A stretch of DNA of 56,974 nt from positions 1 through 56,974 of the forward strand of contig JASVEC010000105.1 in NCBI GenBank assembly GCA_030770535.1, written 5' to 3'. The notes beneath the pieces were generated by a model, which was not told the DNA's origin, ran no database searches, and worked only from the letters and a program-made list of their open reading frames with translations. How positions within the stretch are numbered: position 1 is the stretch's first letter; the number at the start of each line of letters is the position of its first letter. Origin of the DNA: Batkoa obscura (taxonomy: Eukaryota; Entomophthoromycota; Entomophthoromycetes; Entomophthorales; Batkoaceae). Positions 1 through 11,348 of this stretch are shown here, piece by piece. Made by a program: the position numbers and the translations under genes.

Positions 1-201
1 TTTTATCTTTTTTTGGTAATAAAAATAAGTTTTTTTGACTTTATTTACTATTAGTTTTTTATCTATTGTAAAGATTTAAATTGAGAACTCTTTTATATAA
101 GAAATTACTTGAACAAATAACACATATTTGATAAGCTATAAAACAAAAGCTTTTATTTGGTTTTTATATTAATTATTTAAATATAAAGCTGATAATATAG
201 G

Positions 202-398
202 TATGAGGATGTTTTTTTATTTCATTACTTTTTCCATTTTTTTAAGCATCATTTGGGTGGAAAGATTGTTGGTAAAATTTTGAACAAAAAAACATATGGG
301 GATGTATTTTTGTATTTGAGAATTTTACTAACAATTCTTCTACCCAAATAACGCTTAAAGATGAAAAAATAATGAAGCCAAAAAAAACATCCCCATAT
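202..398. mobile_element. Two MITE units head to head (palindromic pair)
   Basis: Two copies of the window's 105-bp repeat family sit back to back in opposite orientation. The left unit starts TATGAGGATG and the right unit ends CATCCCCATA; they meet near position 294 at ACATATGGGGATG. The reverse complement of the right unit aligns along the whole left unit, so the pair is one large imperfect inverted dyad of about 197 bp. Confidence 0.8.
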
Positions 399-559
399 CC
401 TTATATGTAATTTGACTTTTTTGAAGTTTGAATGAGGTTATTTTAAGCCACTTTGTTTTGGCGTTAACAACTTTATTTTTGATGCTAATACATAAATCAA
501 AACAAATAAAAACCAGATTATTTTAGCCTATAGTTATTAATACTGATATGTCTTATTTC

Positions 560-905
560 TTTAAAAAAATTGCATCAACTTGAATTTTTTTATAAAACTT
601 TAAACACACTGGTATTCCTTCCTAACTTTTCAAAAGTACCATTGGAGTGTTTAATAATTTTATTAGAATGTCCTGGCCAAGGTGATCTCTGGATTAGGTT
701 AGATTCTATAACGTTTGGTTCAGTGTGGATATTTGAAATGTCTAATCAAAAACCGTTGTAGTACTTTTATTTATTCTTATCTATAAGTTTTATCAATTTT
801 ATTTTTAGATAAAGCTCTTAATCTCAAATTTCTTAAAATAAATAAAATCAGAACATCTGACATTTATTAAATTCTAAAATAGAATCTTAAAAAAGTGTTG
901 GAACA
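560..905 (+). pseudogene. Relic of the small gene that precedes TOR
   Basis: This stretch is a diverged copy of the hypothetical gene at 44162-44590, in the same position and orientation relative to its TOR copy. Shared protein pieces include LLEC, AEC/LEC and GLDQ-like segments around 640-700. Nucleotide similarity resumes at 800-840, where the counterpart encodes KARNLKSS. By eye similarity is roughly 70 percent. No continuous frame matches the intact gene; the longest open stretch is 63 codons. It shows that the duplication that made the left TOR copy also carried its upstream neighbour, and that this neighbour has since decayed. Confidence 0.65.
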
Positions 906-1018
906 CCTACAAGCTTGAAAAAAAAGCTATATAAACTTGAAAAGAGAATGATATATAACTTTAAACAAAACAAAAATTAGCTATCTTAGATTTATATAGT
1001 TTTAAAAAAAATGTAATA

Positions 1019-4000
1019 ATGACCAATTCTACTACTCGAAGTCAGGAAACATTAGTAAAAATATTTCACAATTTAAAGAGTAAATCCGAAGATACTCGAA
1101 ATAAAGCGGGGATGTATTACGGGAATTTTATGATGAAGTAAGTCAAGATTGTCTACCTTCTACATTTACTGAAATTGAACGAGATATTAATATTCGAATT
1201 ACGGATTTAATAAAAAGTAATGACATTAATGAGAAACTAGGTGGTATTCAAGCGATTAATAAAATCATTGAAAATAATACAGAAATAACTTTTCCTCATA
1301 AAGTACGTTATATCAATAGTTTGAAGTTAGCTTTACCTTGTAACGATGAAAAAGTGATGATATTAGCGGCTAAAACTTTAGGCAAACTAGCAGTGTCTGG
1401 CGAAATTACAATGACTACTCATTTAGAAGGAGAAATCAAAAAATGTATTGAATGGTTACAAAGTACAGAACGTTTTGAATCTAGAAGACATGCAGCTGTT
1501 TTAATGATCAAAGAAATTTCTCAAAGTGCTCCTACATTGATGTATGAATATGTTTCATCAATCCTAGATTCGATTTGGGTCGCTTTAAGAGATATCAAAA
1601 TCAACATCCGAGTTTCTGGATCTGAAGCTTTAACCTCATGTTTAAAAATAATATTACAAAGAGAATCCCAACATAAAAAAGCTTGGTATTCAAAGATACT
1701 TGAAGGTGTACAAAAGGGGTTAAAAATGAATACTTTAGAAAGCATTCATGGTTCATTTTTAGCTTTAAAAGAGTTATTGATTGACTCAGGTATGTTTATG
1801 AAAGAATATTATCAAGAAGCTTGTGAGATAGTATTGAGATATAAAGATCATCGAGAGTTATTAATTAGAAATTCAGTGGTTTCATTGATACCTTTACTTG
1901 CCAGTTATAATCCGAAAGAGTTTTCAGAACATTATTTACAAAAGATTATGCTATTTTTGTTAACCCAATTGCAAAAAGAAAAAGAAAGGGTATTAGCGTT
2001 TTCGGCTATTGGAGAAGTATCAATTGCTGTTGGAAATAAAATTACACCATTTGTAGATTCCATAGTTCAAAATATTAAAGAATCTTTAGCTAATAAAAGT
2101 ATCAAAGGCAAAGGTACTGCTGAAGCTCCTGTTTTTCATTGTATTAGTAATCTTTCTTCTGCTGCCGGGCCATCATTAAGTAGACATTCAACACAACTAT
2201 TGGACCTAATCTTCTCATATGGAATGCATGACTCACTTCATCAAACTTTAGTTGATTTAGTACATAATATACCAAGTTTATTGATACCTATTCAAAGCAG
2301 ATTATTAAATAGTATATCAATTATATTAAGTGGTCAGCAATATATACCTCCAGGAGCACCTAATCAAAGACAAAGTTCAAATGTAACTACAATAAGAGAT
2401 TATTCTACAATAGATCCTAATGAAATCGAGACTATCATTATGGCATTAAATTCATTAGGTTCTTTTGATTTTAGTGGTCATCTCTTAAGTGAATTTGTTA
2501 GAGATTGTCTTTTGCCTTTCTTAGATTGGGATGATGTTGAAGTTAGGAAATCAGCTGCTTTGACTTGTTGTAAAATATTGCTTAAAGATCCAGTATGTTA
2601 TCAAACGAGTATGTATGCTATTGAAGTAATGAATGAAATTTTAGTCAAATTATTAAGTGCTGGCATTGCAGATCCAGAGTTTGAAGTTCGACAAACAGTA
2701 TTATCTAATTTACAAGATAATTTTAACCTTCATCTATCCCAAGCAAATAATATACGTTATCTTTTTATGGCTTTAAGTGATGAAGTTTTTACTATTCGTA
2801 AAACAGCTATGGCTATTATTGGTAGATTATCAAATCATAATCCAGCTTATATTGTTCCTTCTTTAAGAAAAATATTAATTCAACTTTTAACTAATCTTGA
2901 ATATTCGGATAGTAGTCGTATTAAAGAAGAGAGTGCTATATTAATAAGTATATTAGTTAAATCTGCTCAATCTTTTGTAAAGCCATATATACAGCCCATT
3001 GTAGATGTGTTACAAACCAAAGTCCATAATACAAATCCATCAGTTGTAGCTAGTGTTTTGAAAGCTATTGGAGAATTAGCTCAAGTTGGTGGGGAGCAAT
3101 TAACTTCTTATTTAGATAACATGATGCCTTTGATTATTGATACTTTACAAGATCAATCATCCATTCTGAAACGTAATGCTGCCCTTAAAACCTTAGGTCA
3201 ACTAACTGGAAATACTGGATATGTGATTGACCCTTATATTAAGTATCCTAATTTATTAGGAATCTTAGTTGGCATCCTTAAAAGAGAACAATCAAATAGT
3301 ATAAGAAGAGAAACCATTAAAGTAATGGGAATTTTAGGTGCTTTAGATCCATATCAACATAAAATGGATAAACCAGAATCTGAGGAGCCAATTGGAGGAA
3401 ATAAGGATACAAGTACAGACTTACATTTAGTTATGATGGGTATTGGGCCATCTTCAGAAGATTATTACCCCACTGTTGTTGTCCATGCACTCATAAAAAT
3501 TTTAAAAGATCCATCTTTAACTCCAAATTACACTTCAGTTATTACAGCATTTATGCATCTATTTAAAGCTTTAGGTTTGAAATGTGTATCATTTTTGCCA
3601 CAAATTATCCCCATTTATCTATCTACCATTCGTAATAGTCCAGCTGGTAGTTATGAATTTTATTTTCAACAATTAGGTACAATGGTTTCTATTGTTAAAC
3701 AGCATATTCGAAATTATTTGAAAGATATTTTTAGCTTAATTCAAGAATTTTGGAATTCAACTGCAAGTATTCAACGTACTCTAATTACTCTTATAAAATC
3801 CATCTCTTCAGCTTTAGGTGGTGATTTCAAAATGTACATCTCTACTTTCTTATCGGATATGCTTCATGTCATTGAAAATAATGCTATTGATAAACCAATC
3901 TTATGTGTTCATGTTTTGGAAGCTTTTAATTCATTTGGTAACTCAGTCGAAGAAGTATCTCATTTGATAATACCTGTAGTAATAAAACCTATTGAACATC

Positions 4001-7000
4001 CAGATACATCGATAGCTGTCAAGAAATCAGCTTTATTAGCCTTGGCTCAATTATGTAAAAGTTCTACTTGTGTAGATCTTGCTTCTTCTATTATACATCC
4101 ATTAGCTCGTATTCTTTCTAACATACCAATGGAACTTAAATCAAATGTTATGGATGTGTTGTGTATCTTGGCTTATCAATTAGGCAATGATTATGCTATA
4201 TTTGTACCTTTAATAAGTAAAGTAATTACTAAAAATCGTCTTCAACATAGTGGTTATGATTCATTAGTTGGTAAAATTTTAAGAAATGAAACTATTACTC
4301 CAGATTTATTAGCTATAAATGAAAATAGGTAATTTAATTTATATATTAGGAAAAAAATGATATATTTATAATTTATATTTATATTTATATTTATAATTTA
4401 TATTTATAATTTATAATTTATAATTTATAATTTATAATTTATAATTTATAATTTATAATTTATAATTTATATTTATATTTATATCTATATTTATATTTAA
4501 TAGTATAAACGATGATAATTTAGAAGAAAATCCATTAAGTGAAATTGCAGGTTTCAAAAAAGTACCTGTAAATGAAGGGCATCTTAAAAAAGCATGGGAA
4601 GCCTATCAAAAATCAACAAAAGATGATTGGATAGAATGGATACGTCGGTTGAGTATCGAACTTATCAGAGAATCACCTTCACCTGCCCTTAGAGCTTGTG
4701 CTAATTTAGCAAACAATTATCCACCTTTAGCTAGAGATTTGTTTAATGCAGCTTTTGTATCTTGTTGGACAGAACTTCCAGATACTTATCAAGATGAGCT
4801 TGTACGTTCACTTGAAACAGCTTTAGTATCACCAAATATAACTTCAGAAATTTTACAAATGTTGTTGAATTTAGCTGAGTTTATGGAACATGATGACAAA
4901 ACATTACCGATAGCTATTAAAACTTTAGGTGAATATGCAAGTCGTTGTCATTCTTTTGCTAAAGCTCTTCATTATAAAGAACTTGAATTTATATCTGAAC
5001 CTTCTACTGTTACTATTGAATCATTGATTAGGATCAATACTCAATTACAACAACCTGATGCAGCAGTTGGAATATTAAATATTGCACAGAATCATCATGA
5101 TTTAATATTGAAAGAAACATGGTATGAAAAATTAGGCAGATGGGATGATGCTTTAATAGCTTATGAAAAGAAAGAAGCAGAATCAGGAGCCTCATTCGAT
5201 GTCAATTTAGGAAAGATGCGTTGTTATCATGCACTTGGGGAATGGGATATTTTAAATGAGTTATCTAGTAAAACATGGGATGAAGGAGATGAAGAGACAA
5301 GACAAAAGATAGCACCTTTAGCTGCTGCTGCTTCATGGGGTATTGGACAATGGAATAATATTGATTCTTATATCGCTGCTATGGATCATACTCCTTCCAA
5401 CGAATCCTTTTTTAAAGCTATACTATTGGTACATAGACATCAGTTTACTCAAGCTAAACTTTATATTGAAAAATCAAGAGATCTTTTGGATAATGAACTT
5501 ACTGCTCTTATTGGTGAGAGTTTTAATAGAGCTTATAGTGTCATTATAAGAGTACAGATATTATCTGAATTGGAAGAAGTCATCGATTTTATCAACTTTA
5601 AAGAACAGCCAGAACGTCAAGCTTTGATTCGTAAGACATGGATGAAGCGTTTATTAGGATGTCAGCGTAATGTAGAGGTTTGGCAAAGAACCCTTCAAAT
5701 ACGCTCATTAGTCATATCACCAAACGAAGATGTCGATTTATGGTTGAAATTTGCCAATCTCTGTCATAAGAGCGGTCGAACTTCATTATCTGAAAAAACA
5801 ATCAAAACATTACTCAATCATCATGGACCATTCTCTGATGATGATTTACCAGATGGCTCTCCAAAGATATTATATGCTTATCTTAAACATCGTTGGGCTA
5901 CTGGATCTAAACCAAAAACACTTGAACATCTTCAAGATTTTACACAAGGATTAGCAGAAAGTTTAGGTCTTCAAAATGTGGATCAATATATGAATTTATC
6001 TACTATTTTGAGCACACAAAATAATGAAAGTCAAGAACACCTTAAATTACTTTCAAAATGTTATCATCGTCAAGGTTTATGGCATGTTGAATTACAAGAT
6101 AATTGGGATGAAGCTACCATACCACATATTCTTCACTCTTATTTTATGGCAACCCAATTTGATCCTGAACAATATAAAGCATGGCACTCGTGGGCTTTGG
6201 CTAATTTTGAAGTGATAGGTTATTTTGAACAAAAAACAGGGTCCATTAATGAGCATATTGTCACTACTCACATTGTCCCCGCAGTCCAAGGTTTCTTCCA
6301 ATCAATCAAACTTTCAAGTGGTAATTCATTACAGGATACTTTACGTCTTTTGACCCTGTGGTTTAAATATGCTCATTTGAGGGATGTTAACTTTGCTATT
6401 ACAGAGGGCTTCAATAATATAACTACAGATACTTGGTTGCAAGTAATTCCTCAACTTATTGCACGTATCCATGCCTCCAATGCTCATGTTCGTAGATTGG
6501 TTCATCATATACTTAATGAGGTTAGTAAAAAACATCCTCAAGCTTTGGTTTATCCAGTCACAGTTGCTACCAAATCACAAAGTAATTCCAGAAAGAATGC
6601 TGCAGTTTCTTTAATGGATAGAATAAAGAGTCATAGTCTTATACTTGTTGAACAAGCATTAATAGTGAGTCAAGAGTTGATTCGAGTTGCTATCCTTTGG
6701 CATGAAATGTGGTATGAAGGGCTTGAAGAAGCTTCTAGATTATATTTTGGAGATCATAACATTGAAGCTATGTTTACTACTTTGGAGCCATTACATAGAA
6801 TGCTTGAACAAGGGCCTGAAACACTTCGAGAGATTTCATTTAATCAAGCATTTGGTCGCGATTTACAAGAAGCATATGAATGGTGTCAAAGATACAAACA
6901 AACAAGAAATGTCAATGATCTTAACCAAGCATGGGATCTTTATTATCAAGTATTTAGAAGGATCAACAAGCAATTGCCTCAGCTTACCACCTTGGAGTTG

Positions 7001-8224
7001 CAGTTTGTTTCTCCTAAATTATTAGAAGCTGAGAACCTTCAATTGGCTATCCCAGGATCTTATAAGAGTGGCGAATCTTTGGTTAAAATTGCTAGCTTTT
7101 TCCCAACGCTTAATGTCATTACTTCGAAACAACGTCCTAGAAAACTTATTATTAAAGGAGATAACGGCAAGGATTATCAATACCTTCTAAAAGGACATGA
7201 GGATCTTCGTCAAGATGAAAGAGTAATGTAGCTATTCGGATTAGTTAATACCTTGCTTTCATCAGATTCGGAAACATTTAAAAGAAGACTCAGTATCGAA
7301 AGATATCCAGTCATTCCACTTTCACCAAATTCTGGTTTGATTGGTTGGTTACCACACTGTGATACTTTACATTCATTGATTAGAGATTATAGAGAAAGTC
7401 GCAAGATATTACTTAACATTGAGCACCGACTTATGCTTCAAATGGCACCTGACTATGACAATTTAGCATTACTTCAAAAGGTTGAAGTGTTTGAGTTTGC
7501 ACTTGACAATACCACAGGTCAGGATTTATACCGCGTTTTATGGCTTAAGAGTCAAAACTCGGAAGCTTGGTTGGATCGTAGAACTAATTATACACGCTCA
7601 CTTGCTTTGATGTCAATGGTAGGTTATATTTTGGGATTGGGTGATCGTCATCCTTCCAATTTAATGTTACATCGATTCTCTGGTAAAGTAAATCATATTG
7701 ATTTTGGGGATTGTTTTGAAGTAGCTATGCATCGTGATAAATTTCCAGAAAAGATTCCATTTAGACTTACACGTATGTTGACCAACGCAATGGAAGTGAG
7801 TGGTATTGAAGGTACCTTCCGTATTACATGTGAGAATGTGATGCGAGTATTAAGAGAGAATAAGGAGAGTTTAATGGCGGTGTTGGAGGCTTTTGTTTAT
7901 GATCCATTGATCAATTGGAGATTATTAACCCATCCAAGCCCTAAGCCAGAGGGAAGAAATAGAAACTCAGGTGCTGAGGAAAGACCAAGTACTTTGTCCA
8001 GGAAAAATGATGATAATCTTAATGATGATAAAACAAACAAGTCTGAGAATTTAAATCAAAGGGCTGTTACAGTTATCAATAGAGTTAATAACAAACTTTC
8101 AGGTCGTGACTTTAATCCTAATACTACCTTGGATGTACCTCAGCAGGTTCAAAAACTTATACTTCAAGCCACTTCATTAGAAAATCTTTGTCAATGCTAC
8201 ATTGGTTGGCGTGCCTTTTGGTAG
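1019..8224 (+). pseudogene. Disabled second copy of the TOR kinase gene
   Basis: Near-identical, inverted copy of the intact TOR gene at 36811-44037. The ATG is at 1019, exon 1 runs 1019-4328, an AT-repeat intron 4329-4503 (GT...TAG) and exon 2 4504-8224. Compared with the intact copy it has one G fewer in a G run near 1107-1110, which shifts the frame after about 29 codons. A CAG-to-TAG stop lies at 7229, equivalent to residue 2013 and ahead of the kinase catalytic loop. It lacks 18 bp near 8006 (a repeat encoding TTSRKN), and the conserved FATC cysteine is arginine (GWRAFW instead of GWCAFW). Two other substitutions were seen: Ala to Thr near codon 43 and Pro where the other copy has Ser at 2515. 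The intron is retained, so this is not a retrocopy. Assembly error is possible for single changes but unlikely for all. Confidence 0.9.
4340..4500. repeat. AT-rich tandem repeat in TOR intron (left copy)
   Basis: Tandem TTTATAA-type units fill nearly all of the 175-nt intron. The same array is in the intact copy (40550-40726), 2 nt longer. An array so prone to slippage differing this little supports very recent common ancestry of the two TOR copies. Confidence 0.85.
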
Positions 8225-8758
8225 CTCACAATTTTTTTAGAGTTATAATATAGTCTAATAAAAAATTCAATCAGTATTTTATTTAATGTTGTTATTATTT
8301 GGAATGTTCGATTTAAGTCTTTTTTTTAAATAACTTTTATTCTATATTTTTTACACAACAACAATAGTTATTTAATAATTTATAGTTAAATCAAATAAAA
8401 CAAGCATTTTTAAGTATTAATTTTTAATAAATTAAAATTAAATGAAGTTTATCAGATGGAAGTTAAAAGACTGTAAAAGATAATAGGTTATTTAATATTT
8501 ACATTATATGAATAATTGTCAAAAAGTTTAGAAAATTTTATAATAAAATTATTTAAAAGCAAAAAAAAGAAGCTGTTTTAAAAATTTACTATAAATTGTA
8601 TTATATTATACAATTTTCAATTTCATAAATTATTTTTAAAATAAAAAAATTTATGTATTTTAAAATTAAATATTTAAAATAAAATTTGCTATAAAATAAA
8701 CGATTTTTTATTCCTTCAAAAGCCAATAAAAACCGATCGAACTCGTAATTGAACCAAT
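8225..8758. other. Intergenic, AT-rich, no gene seen
   Basis: Region between the 3' ends of the TOR copy and the HD-domain gene (convergent). The first 27 or so bases after the stop still resemble the 3' flank of the intact TOR gene (TTTTTTTAGA and a following ATATAG), then similarity is lost. Nothing else recognised. Confidence 0.6.
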
Positions 8759-9448
8759 TCAATTCCCCATTTCAACCTCACATTGTTCCTGATGCAAGCA
8801 CTCGAGGAAAGATAACATCGTATTATGTCTCTTCTCTGCTAATTTAATTCCTTTCTTTGTACGCATGCCATTCCTCAACTTCAACAATTTATCATAAAAG
8901 TGAGAAATTGCAGTACCAGTTACCTCCACCTCCTTTTCAAACTCAATACTTTTATATATCTGATCTTTGCTTTGATCATATAATGGAATATCTTTAGCAC
9001 CCGAGAACGCGGCACACCTTAAGATACCAATGGCACCAATTGCATCTAATTTATCTGCATCTTGAACACAATGTAATTCTATACAAGTTTCTCTAAAATC
9101 ATCTCGAATCCCACTCGATTGATACTGTAATTCTTTACGATAACCTACACAGGAAACTAAATTAGCTACTTTGATTGCTTTATTACTGTCTAATCCGAAG
9201 CTAATTAAGACACTTTCAATATCTATAGCATTTTCTTTAGAAACATATTTAGCATCGCTGATGTCATGTAGTAATGAGCCTAATTCTATTAGTTCTAGAT
9301 CTAAATTGGGATATTCAACAGCTAAGTTTAAAGCTATTTGACGCACTCTAGTTACATGGAGCCAATCGTGAGAAGGATCATATTTCTTCATATAATCTTG
9401 AACTAAAATTTCCACTTTTTGAATGATTTCGAGGTTGGTGTTGTTCAT
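8759..9448 (-). CDS. HD-domain metal-dependent phosphohydrolase
   Basis: Single-exon, 229-residue protein of the HD superfamily, in the YedJ-like group of small hydrolases. Metal ligands are visible in order: His31 in HDWLHVTRV, His61-Asp62 in LLHDISD, and Asp130/Asp132 in QDADKLDAIGAIG, which is the family's typical DADKLDA motif. Proteins of this family are predicted nucleotide or phosphate-ester hydrolases that use a divalent metal; the substrate cannot be told from sequence. The length matches the family and there is no signal peptide or membrane segment, so a cytosolic enzyme is likely. The ATG at 9448 gives the full N-terminal helix before the first ligand. It is convergent with the left TOR copy. 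Confidence 0.85.
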   Translation of the reverse strand: MNNTNLEIIQKVEILVQDYMKKYDPSHDWLHVTRVRQIALNLAVEYPNLDLELIELGSLLHDISDAKYVSKENAIDIESVLISFGLDSNKAIKVANLVSCVGYRKELQYQSSGIRDDFRETCIELHCVQDADKLDAIGAIGILRCAAFSGAKDIPLYDQSKDQIYKSIEFEKEVEVTGTAISHFYDKLLKLRNGMRTKKGIKLAEKRHNTMLSFLECLHQEQCEVEMGN

Positions 9449-10309
9449 TATTGATTGTTGATAAGATTCAAAAAAAAGAAGAGATTTTTGAGTTTATTTT
9501 TATAGTTTATTTTTGTATCAAATCATAGTTGAACTTTATATTTCAATTCCATAATTAGTATATTACCTTAGTATTTAAACTTTATTTATTATACATTTAT
9601 AGAAGATTCAATTAATTAATTCTGGTTTATTATAGAATAAATATAATATTTAGTTGATTGATTAGTAATTGAATGATCGATCTTATTAAATTTGTAGTTT
9701 ATAGTTGTCTATCTATAACATTCAAAACATCGAAGTTTTCCTATATGAAATAAAATTTATAGCCCATAGCTTACAATAATCAATTTAATATTGTGATTAT
9801 TAAGGTATAATATATTGCTGTTTATTAAACTTCTTTAATACTTTAAAAAACTTAACGCTAAAATAATAGCCTCATAATTACAATTATAATAAACTAGGTT
9901 AATTATTGTATTGACGAAGTTTAATTAAACCTTTCTGTTTTCTACAACTATCAAAGGAAAGTTATTAGCATATACAATAGAAGAAAGGAGTACTTTATAA
10001 CTATAACTTAATGAGATAGAATTCAATAAAAGTTACTATTAGCAATATTACAGTTAACTTCAGATGAATTAATATCAAATCTAATATACTAACATTATTA
10101 CTTGAAATATTTAATAATATAATGACTTTTTTATAGACTATAAATTAAGTATAATATAAAATCTATTACAAATTAGAATAAAGTTAAAAACTTGACAAAG
10201 ACAAAGATAAAGACAAAGATAAAAGCAAGGTTTTAAACTGCATTAAATAAATAGCAACCAATTTTAATAACCATTTTCCCTTATTAACTTCGTTCTTACC
10301 CATCACTTA
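9449..10309. other. Intergenic, AT-rich, no gene seen
   Basis: About 860 bp with no coding-like frame. A short run of GACAAA/GATAAA hexamers lies at about 10194-10226. It presumably contains the promoter of the HD-domain gene. Confidence 0.5.
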
Positions 10310-10561
10310 TCACTCATAAATTACTGTCTCCACTACTTTGGCATAACCTTTTGTTTTCTTAAATAATTTATAATTTACCACATTTTTCTTTTCTTCATTT
10401 TCACTTTCAATAATGGGACTATCTACCACAATATCTTCAAATATAACTGAAGGTCTTCTAAGTTGTGCCATCTCTTGAGTCGTTTGGGATTGTCTTTCTT
10501 CATCTTGATATTTCAGTTCATTTTTGAGCTCACGTGTGTTATAGATGATTGTAGAATTCAT
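10310..10561 (-). CDS. Small hypothetical protein, 83 residues
   Basis: An uninterrupted 83-codon frame, rich in charged residues (ESENEEKKN, KKTKGYAK) and Gln (DEERQSQTTQEMAQ). This is unlike the Ile/Leu/Phe/Tyr-rich translations that chance gives in this AT-rich DNA, which is the main reason to list it. The ATG at 10561 is the first in frame. No domain, signal peptide or membrane segment is visible and I recognise no family. It could be a real small gene, one exon of a longer gene, or chance. Confidence 0.35.
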   Translation of the reverse strand: MNSTIIYNTRELKNELKYQDEERQSQTTQEMAQLRRPSVIFEDIVVDSPIIESENEEKKNVVNYKLFKKTKGYAKVVETVIYE

Positions 10562-11348
10562 TTTTTGATGATGTAGTATAGAAAAAGCATCAAGTTTTTG
10601 AGTAGCGATTAATTTAATTATGCTTCAATTGAGTTAAAATCCCAATAAATATCAAATGATGAGTAAAAAGTAGCCGTTTTTTTATAGCAAAAACTCAAAT
10701 CTTTGCTCAGAAGTGAAAATACAGTGAGTGTTTTAACTTAACCAACCCAATTTGAATATATTTTCAGCTTGAACTTATCTTAGCTTTCTTTGTTTTTTTT
10801 AGTACAATAAAAAAACATTTAAAGAAACTATTGGATCTTTGTAATAAAAGTAAGCTTCTCAAGGTCTATCACGCCATCTTCGAATTCAAAGGAAATGAAA
10901 TTGACCGCTATTAGAGACTTAAAGATTCTATTTAGAAATTTGTAAAGAACCATGTGTACCCTGAACTTGATCATTTTTAGTTTTTGATTGATAGAATTTT
11001 GCAAATAGAATTCTCTTTTTTTAAAGTTTTAAAAGTGAGAATTCTCAATGGGCAACTTAGTTAATGCTAAGTAAGATGGTAAAGATCGGGGGGTATCGAA
11101 ACAAATAAATAAAGAATGCTATAAGTTACAAGTATTAGAGAAACATCAATAAGCTATTCAACCTTTATTTAATTTATTAATTTTAATAAAAATTCAATGA
11201 ATATGTAATATAGATCAAATTAATAAAATAAAAGGTAGGTAACTATTGCCCAAAAAAGTAAACAATTCTACAAGTGAATTCACAACTATATCAAGGTTTA
11301 TTAAAATTTAAAATTTTAACTTTTAACTATTTTTATATTCAATACTAA
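10562..11348. other. Intergenic between small ORF and Zn2Cys6 gene
   Basis: Divergent intergenic region. Apart from the possible coding relic at 10801-11066 nothing is recognised. It must hold the promoter of the transcription factor gene on the right. Confidence 0.5.
10801..11066 (+). pseudogene. Possible decayed coding fragment, unknown family
   Basis: One frame reads like protein for about 85 codons (for example KLLKVYHAIFEFKGNEI and KFVKNHVYPELDHF) with locally higher GC than its surroundings. It is interrupted about three times and has no start. I do not recognise the family. It may be a gene relic or a piece of a dead mobile element. Confidence 0.3.

Noticed and set aside
1521-1745. 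Open frames on the opposite strand of both TOR copies and in other frames of the TOR exons
   Set aside because: They lie entirely within conserved TOR coding sequence and are identical in both copies because the DNA is; no independent gene signal.
1019-8224. Left TOR copy as a processed retrocopy
   Set aside because: It keeps the intron, including its AT repeat, and has no poly-A end; the duplication also includes the upstream neighbour.
8715-8760. tRNA-like B-box resemblance near the HD gene 3' end
   Set aside because: No acceptor stem, anticodon arm or A box can be drawn around it. No convincing tRNA was found in the window.
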